Program-made: the position numbers and the translations under genes
Part shown: one piece after another, positions 51,601-57,600 of the stretch
Layout: the number at the start of each line of letters is the position of its first letter
How positions within the stretch are numbered: position 1 is the stretch's first letter
From: Enoplolaimus lenunculus
Taxonomy: Eukaryota; Nematoda; Enoplea; Enoplida; Thoracostomopsidae
Length of the DNA: 64,000 nt
Assembly (NCBI GenBank): GCA_030248215.1
Contig: JASANG010000457.1
Location: 106,045 to 170,044, forward strand
Direction of reading: 5' to 3'
Notes under the pieces: generated by a model
Databases searched by the model: none
What the model saw: only the letters and a program-made list of their open reading frames with translations
What the model was told of the DNA's origin: nothing

Positions 51601-54600
51601 TTAGCTGAGGGTTGGCTGCTGGGGTGGGAGCCCCACTTACCAATAGCCCCCCTTAAGACTTTCCCCCGGTTGAACCTCGCCACTCCAGACTTCACACCGC
51701 CGCCCCACCCCCGGTTATTTTACGTTCGTTACATTTTTGGGAAAAACGCTATCAGTATGAATTAAACATACCTTCTTGTCTCTACCATATGTCTTACGTA
51801 TATATTTGGTCTGTGTTTGTTATTTAAGCGGTTGATTTTGACTCTGTTCTTATTTGTAGGTGTAACTAAACACTGGCTAGTGCAACTAACGCTTTTGAAA
51901 ATTATCTATATATCGTGGATGGGCATACGCGGGGGACGAGTGTGGCACTGTAACCAAAATTTTAACCCTGTTGTTTTAGCTAACTTTGCCCCATCCTTCA
52001 GGAGCGACACAAAATTTTCATTGCGTTTGAATTGAAATTTCGCTAGATGAATTGGTTTGTTCTGCTCAGCAGCATTACAATATTTCAATCACATCTAAAT
52101 CATTACTAAGGCGTTAAACTGCACCGGAATTCTCATAAAAACGGTTTCTGTTCCTGCTTCGGAATTGTAGAACGCAGGAACTGAAATTTTTGTGGTGTGG
52201 TGTCAGATCACGTAAGCATTAAAAATTTAGTAGTTGCTAAATTATGATATAATTAAAATTCAAAAAGAATGTCAATCATCTCGTTCATTTTAGTTAATAA
52301 GTTTTATGATTATAATATTCGACAGGCGATTTTGTAACTTTGATGAAAACGAAGAAAAAAAAATCATGAAAAACTCGCATGAGACACGTTTTTGACTTTT
52401 TACCATAAATCGAAAATAAGGCGTAATTCGGTGTTGAAAAATATGAAATCCGGTTCCTGTTTGTGTTCCTGCAAATTTAGCTCCGTTGACACCCTAATAT
52501 GCACCTTGAAAACAGTACAGATAATTAATTATATATTATAAAATGTCCACAAAAAGCGTCATTACCAATTTTAAAAGCTCAGCTTTGATTGCACGTATTC
52601 AGGATCAATTAAATTAAAGTTTCCCTTCCTTACCGTGTCATCAATTAAAGGGCCCATGTATAGAACAGAGTCGGAACAGTAGTAAAAACATATTCCTAAG
52701 CCTAAGCATAAGCAAAAAATAGTCTAAAGCTTAAACTGACTCTATTATAGCCCCTTCGGAAAACGATCCTGCCCTGTTCTATACATGGGCCAATTAAAGT
52801 ATCAATTCTCCCCTATTTATTCGAGTAAACCTAACTATTTCGCATTCGTTCCTTACTTCTTCTTGTTCCAGTGTCGGCGCGATCAAAATATCTTGTTTTT
52901 CTTGTTGTTCAGTGCGATATTTGTTCAACGTTAACGCTTCACAAATACGGGCAGGGTAGTCGTGTGCATCTTGGACCAGTCCACTGCGTTCGCAATGAAG
53001 TCCTGAAAGATACTATGGAGAAATACAAGACCGGGAAACATTTCAGCTCAAATTTGTAAAAGTTTGTTTCAGGAATACAGCAAGACTACAAATACTGCCT
53101 CAAGGGTAAAGTAACGGTGATAAACTGCGTAGCAGTAGCTTTGACGTGTTAAAATGGATTGCGGGTAGTAAACATTCCAGATGCCCAAACCAGTAAACTA
53201 CGATTCGTTACGCATACCGATTGCCGAATCAACAAACATAATAAACGCAAATAGCGCCGACGCTGTCAACAAGCAAATTGGCATCGTTGTTGCAAGTTGT
53301 TGTTCTTGTCGCTTGACTACACGACCAGATGCGTCAACAATTAGATCAGGCTTATCGTAATCGTCATCGTTAGCAGCTAAAATTTCGTTATAGCCACCTG
53401 ACTCTTGATAGCGGGGTCGGCCGTGTTTGCCTGATTTTGATGCTGTCCCCGACCTACTACCTGTACTGCTTGCTTTGCTCACTTGGGAGTGCTTTTTACC
53501 GCTGTTGCGGGGGTGGTGTGCGCCGGCAGAGGACGTTTTTGGCGGAGGTAGAACTGAGCTGGTTGGACTCGGTCCGCAGGAGCACATTGTTCGGCCACGT
53601 TTCAACGATGTGACTACGATAAAGCTTAGTACGTAAGGTACGATGCAAAATGCGGCTTTGTTTTGGTAATAGTACCGATGGCATGGATAGGTGGCCCACG
53701 ATGAGAACCATTGGACCAGCGCGAAAAATCCATGGCAAACAATGCAAGCCACCGGGAACGGAACCGGATATTTGGGCGGATCACCGCGGTGGTGTTCGCT
53801 GTGCGGGACGTAGTCACGGTCGTACAACGGGTTTTCGTGGCGGTTTTGCTGAAATGGTATGTATCAATGGTCTATTTCGGATTAGGACTAGTTTTAACCT
53901 TAAACGTCGGTAGTTTGAAAGTTGTGCAATCAAAGGCGTCAATACTGAAATTGTCTTGCCATTTGTAGGTGATACCCAATATATATTGCATGTCAGGGAT
54001 GTGCGGTCTCGGTCTCGGTAAGTTTCGGGATTTGGCTGGTCTCGGTCTCGCTTTTTTAAGTCTCGGTAGGTTTCAAACCGAGACCAAAGGAAAAACACAA
54101 GTTCCCGTTTTTTTCTGCTCAACGTTCACAATAGATGGACGTCAGTTGTATTTGTTGATTTTTGACTATAAATTTTTTTGCACTTTTGATGCTATGAAGT
54201 AAATTAAACCTCAAACTTTTTGGTATTGTTGTGTCAAAACACTGATAGTTGTATTTATAGATGACATTTAAGGAATCGTTCCAAAAAAATTTAAGTTCGA
54301 ATTAACGCTAAAATATTTTGATAAACGCTAAAAGCGTTTACTATTAATAGAGTTAAATATACTGGTGATTGACGATTCAGTTTGGTTGGACGAAAGCTGA
54401 AAGCGTAGTTTTGACACTGAAAGCGTTCTATATTTCATCGGAGTGTTTGATGTGGGGTCGTGTTATATTCCTGTGTTGTCTGTGTTTGTCAGTGTGATTT
54501 TGCTAAAAATAAGATTTTGCGGTAATTTTTGTGTTTAATATTATAAATTTTGAGCAGATGCAACATTTTATTATGCTAGAATGACACAGAAGTACGAAAA

Positions 54601-57600
54601 AAGCATTCAAAAACTTGTTAGAAAAAAATGTTATTTGTATGCTCGATAACGGTCAAAAATTGACCGAGACCGAGACCAAACAGTCTCGGGTCCAGGGTTT
54701 TGTTGGCCGAGACCGCACCGCCCTGCTGCATGTAACAGTTATTTATAGTCCACCTGAAATATTACGTAACATGGTGGCCGTACCGAATTTTGTCGCAATT
54801 CCATTTTTCAATGAGTTGCGTTGAGTACAGTTGTTTAGTTTATTGGTGCAAAATCGTTTAATCTTATTTTCCTAATAAATACGATGTGACAAATTACCCC
54901 CTCTTCTTTATAATGGTTACTTACTTGGTTCTTGCGAAACATTTGAAAACCGATCATGTTGCTTGATTCTTTTTGTTCCAAATAGCGACACAATTTATAT
55001 AGTTTGTTAATTAAATAATCGGTATGTCAAAGATTGTGATTGTATTTAAATTTCTAAACATAACTGAAACCGCACAAAGTGGCTAAATTGCAACAACAAA
55101 CACAGTTTTGAGCGCGGCCAGGTTTCTGGTAAAGTGGTTGTGCATTCGAATAAGGAAATTATCTGAACGCTTGCAGTTGTAACCAGGATGCCACCGGATA
55201 TATGGTTCCGGTTTTATTATCTGGCAACCACCGGATATATGGTGCCAGTTTTATTATCTGGCAAAAACACTAGTATTCGTATGTGGCACCGGATATTTTC
55301 GGTTGTGGTCTGGTGGTGAATACCGTTAAACGGTTTTAAAATGGGACATATTTAACATATTGCAGCAACTGCTTTTCTGAACAAGTTAAGAACCTCAAGT
55401 TTTCGACACTGAACAAAGAATGAAAAATTCGAAGTAGCAATTCGTTTTTAATACACTTCCGGGCCGCTCAAACAGTTTTCAGCAATGCACGAACTGAAAG
55501 TGATATATCCGATTCCGGTAAAATACACCTTCCGGTTCTGGTATCCGGTAAATTAATATCCAGTCGCAGTCTGGTTGCAACCCATTCGTACCGACCAACA
55601 ATACGTGTTTATTGTCGGTTGCGCCACTATCTGAGTATAGATAGGATTGAGCTTTATCGAAACAAAAACGTATCTTATTTGTGTATAGGGTAGCGTTACG
55701 TTTATTTGACAGCACTTGAAGTTTCAAATGGCGTTCCGTTATCTTACGCACTACAGATTTTTCCTGAAAAAGCACTTCATTCTTGAAATTTATTTGTAAC
55801 TTATTCATAAGAGTTAGGGTGCAACCAATTGCGGGACTTAAATACTTTCAACCGTGCACGTATTTTGATATGCGATTTCCAGGTAAAACATGTGGTTCCG
55901 CTAAAACTTCTATCCACTTTTCGGCTCCCGGCTCTAGTAAATTAATACCCGGTACAGCCTGGTTAAACGTATCTGTAAACGCTTTTTACTCGTGCTAAAA
56001 TGATACAGAGAAGTTTTAAGTCGTTGAACATTTTGATGCGTGCGCGTTTTTTTCGTAAGTCGGTTGTTGCTGTCAATGATAAGTAAATTGGAACCAAAAA
56101 TTTTAAAAGTTCAAACAGATCATCTCAAAGTTTGTTTTGTGGAATTTGTGACGATTGAACAAATATTTTATTCGAGTTATAGTTAATCTCAAATGGTAGG
56201 TATATCAAATGTCAAACAAAAATATTTTGTTGTTGCTGCCATTCGTTCGTTAATTTCAACTATAAGCACTTTAGATGTCAAAAGTAAACATTGCATCGCT
56301 GTACGCGTATCCGTTTGATATGGATTTATGAAAAAATTCTCGCCTCAAAACAATCAAGTTTGACAGTTTTTGAAATCTTACATATGTTGTGTTTTCCCGG
56401 CATCCTCTTATCTGTTATGTATTAAATATTATAAGCAACTTGTGCAAAATAGTGCAACAACACAAAACAATGTTGTTGCCCCATTTTGTTTCTGTTTCCG
56501 AATAAACTAGAATCACAACGGAGGGTATGGTGTTTTTTGACGGGTATAGTTTGGACACTTTTTCGGTGGAAAACTTCCAGACAACTTGATATATATGTGT
56601 GGGTATCAATGCTATTAAATTGAGAGTGGTCTTGTATGATGCATTCAGTGTTGTTTTTCATCATTAAAGCCTGGGTAAAGCAAGACGCTTAATGCGACGA
56701 TGGTAATAGCTTTGATTGGCGGCGGAGTACAGAAAGGTAATCGGCAATTTGGGCATATAAGTTTATGTATATACGTGTAAGTAAAACCCAATTTATTTAC
56801 AGCTACAATCAATTATGTATTTATAGTTTTGTGAACTGAATATGTCGCTGATCGCCGAAGTTGTGACTTGATTGACCTTTGCTTTTGGTCGTTGTCATTA
56901 GTATGTATGCTTGTGACATTGAAATAAAAAAAGTAGCCGTGGTCTCGTGACCGGAGTTATCGACTCAGTGCGGCGGTAACAACAATATTTGTATATCCTA
57001 AATTGTATTCGAATGGCGAGGTGATAATTCCATGGCTGGTTATGTGACGTATTGTTTAACGGTTGGGTCCATGTAAAGATCAGGGGCGGACCGTTTTTTT
57101 TGTGGGACTAGAATAGAATAAGGTTAAGCTTTAGGCTAATTTTTAGGCTAATTTTTTGCGTGGCTTAAGCTTAGACTTAGGAATAAACTCATTCTTACGC
57201 TTAGACTTAGGCTTAGGCTGAGAAATAAGCTTATCATGTTTCGCCCATGTTCTTTACATTGGCCAACAGTTGGATACCAGTATGTAATTGTTTACGCATG
57301 CGAGTGTTGTGATATATTTTGTTTGCAAATTACTGTGCAAGACTATTCATGACTAGTCAGAATAGCCCAGTATATGTAACAATGTAGGTACTGGTTTAGT
57401 ACTTAACAAGAAGACGACAACGCCAGGGAAATCTGATATACTTATCACAGAAATTCTGTAAAATAACAAATTTGCACTTCAGCTCAAATAGTAAAACGGT
57501 GAGTACACACCACATACTTAACGACAAAATTTTGAAAACATTTTTAAATGACATTGTGCAAAAATCAATTTTTCGGTAACCGTTCTTTTTTGTCTGGTAA

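Noticed and set aside
53496-53913. Several overlapping plus- and minus-strand frames
   Set aside because: They are shadows of gene C exon 2, whose frame is supported by phases and membrane segments.
57180-57230. A true telomere or chromosome end
   Set aside because: TTAGGC runs are short, degenerate and enclosed by MITE ends with target duplications, so they are interstitial.
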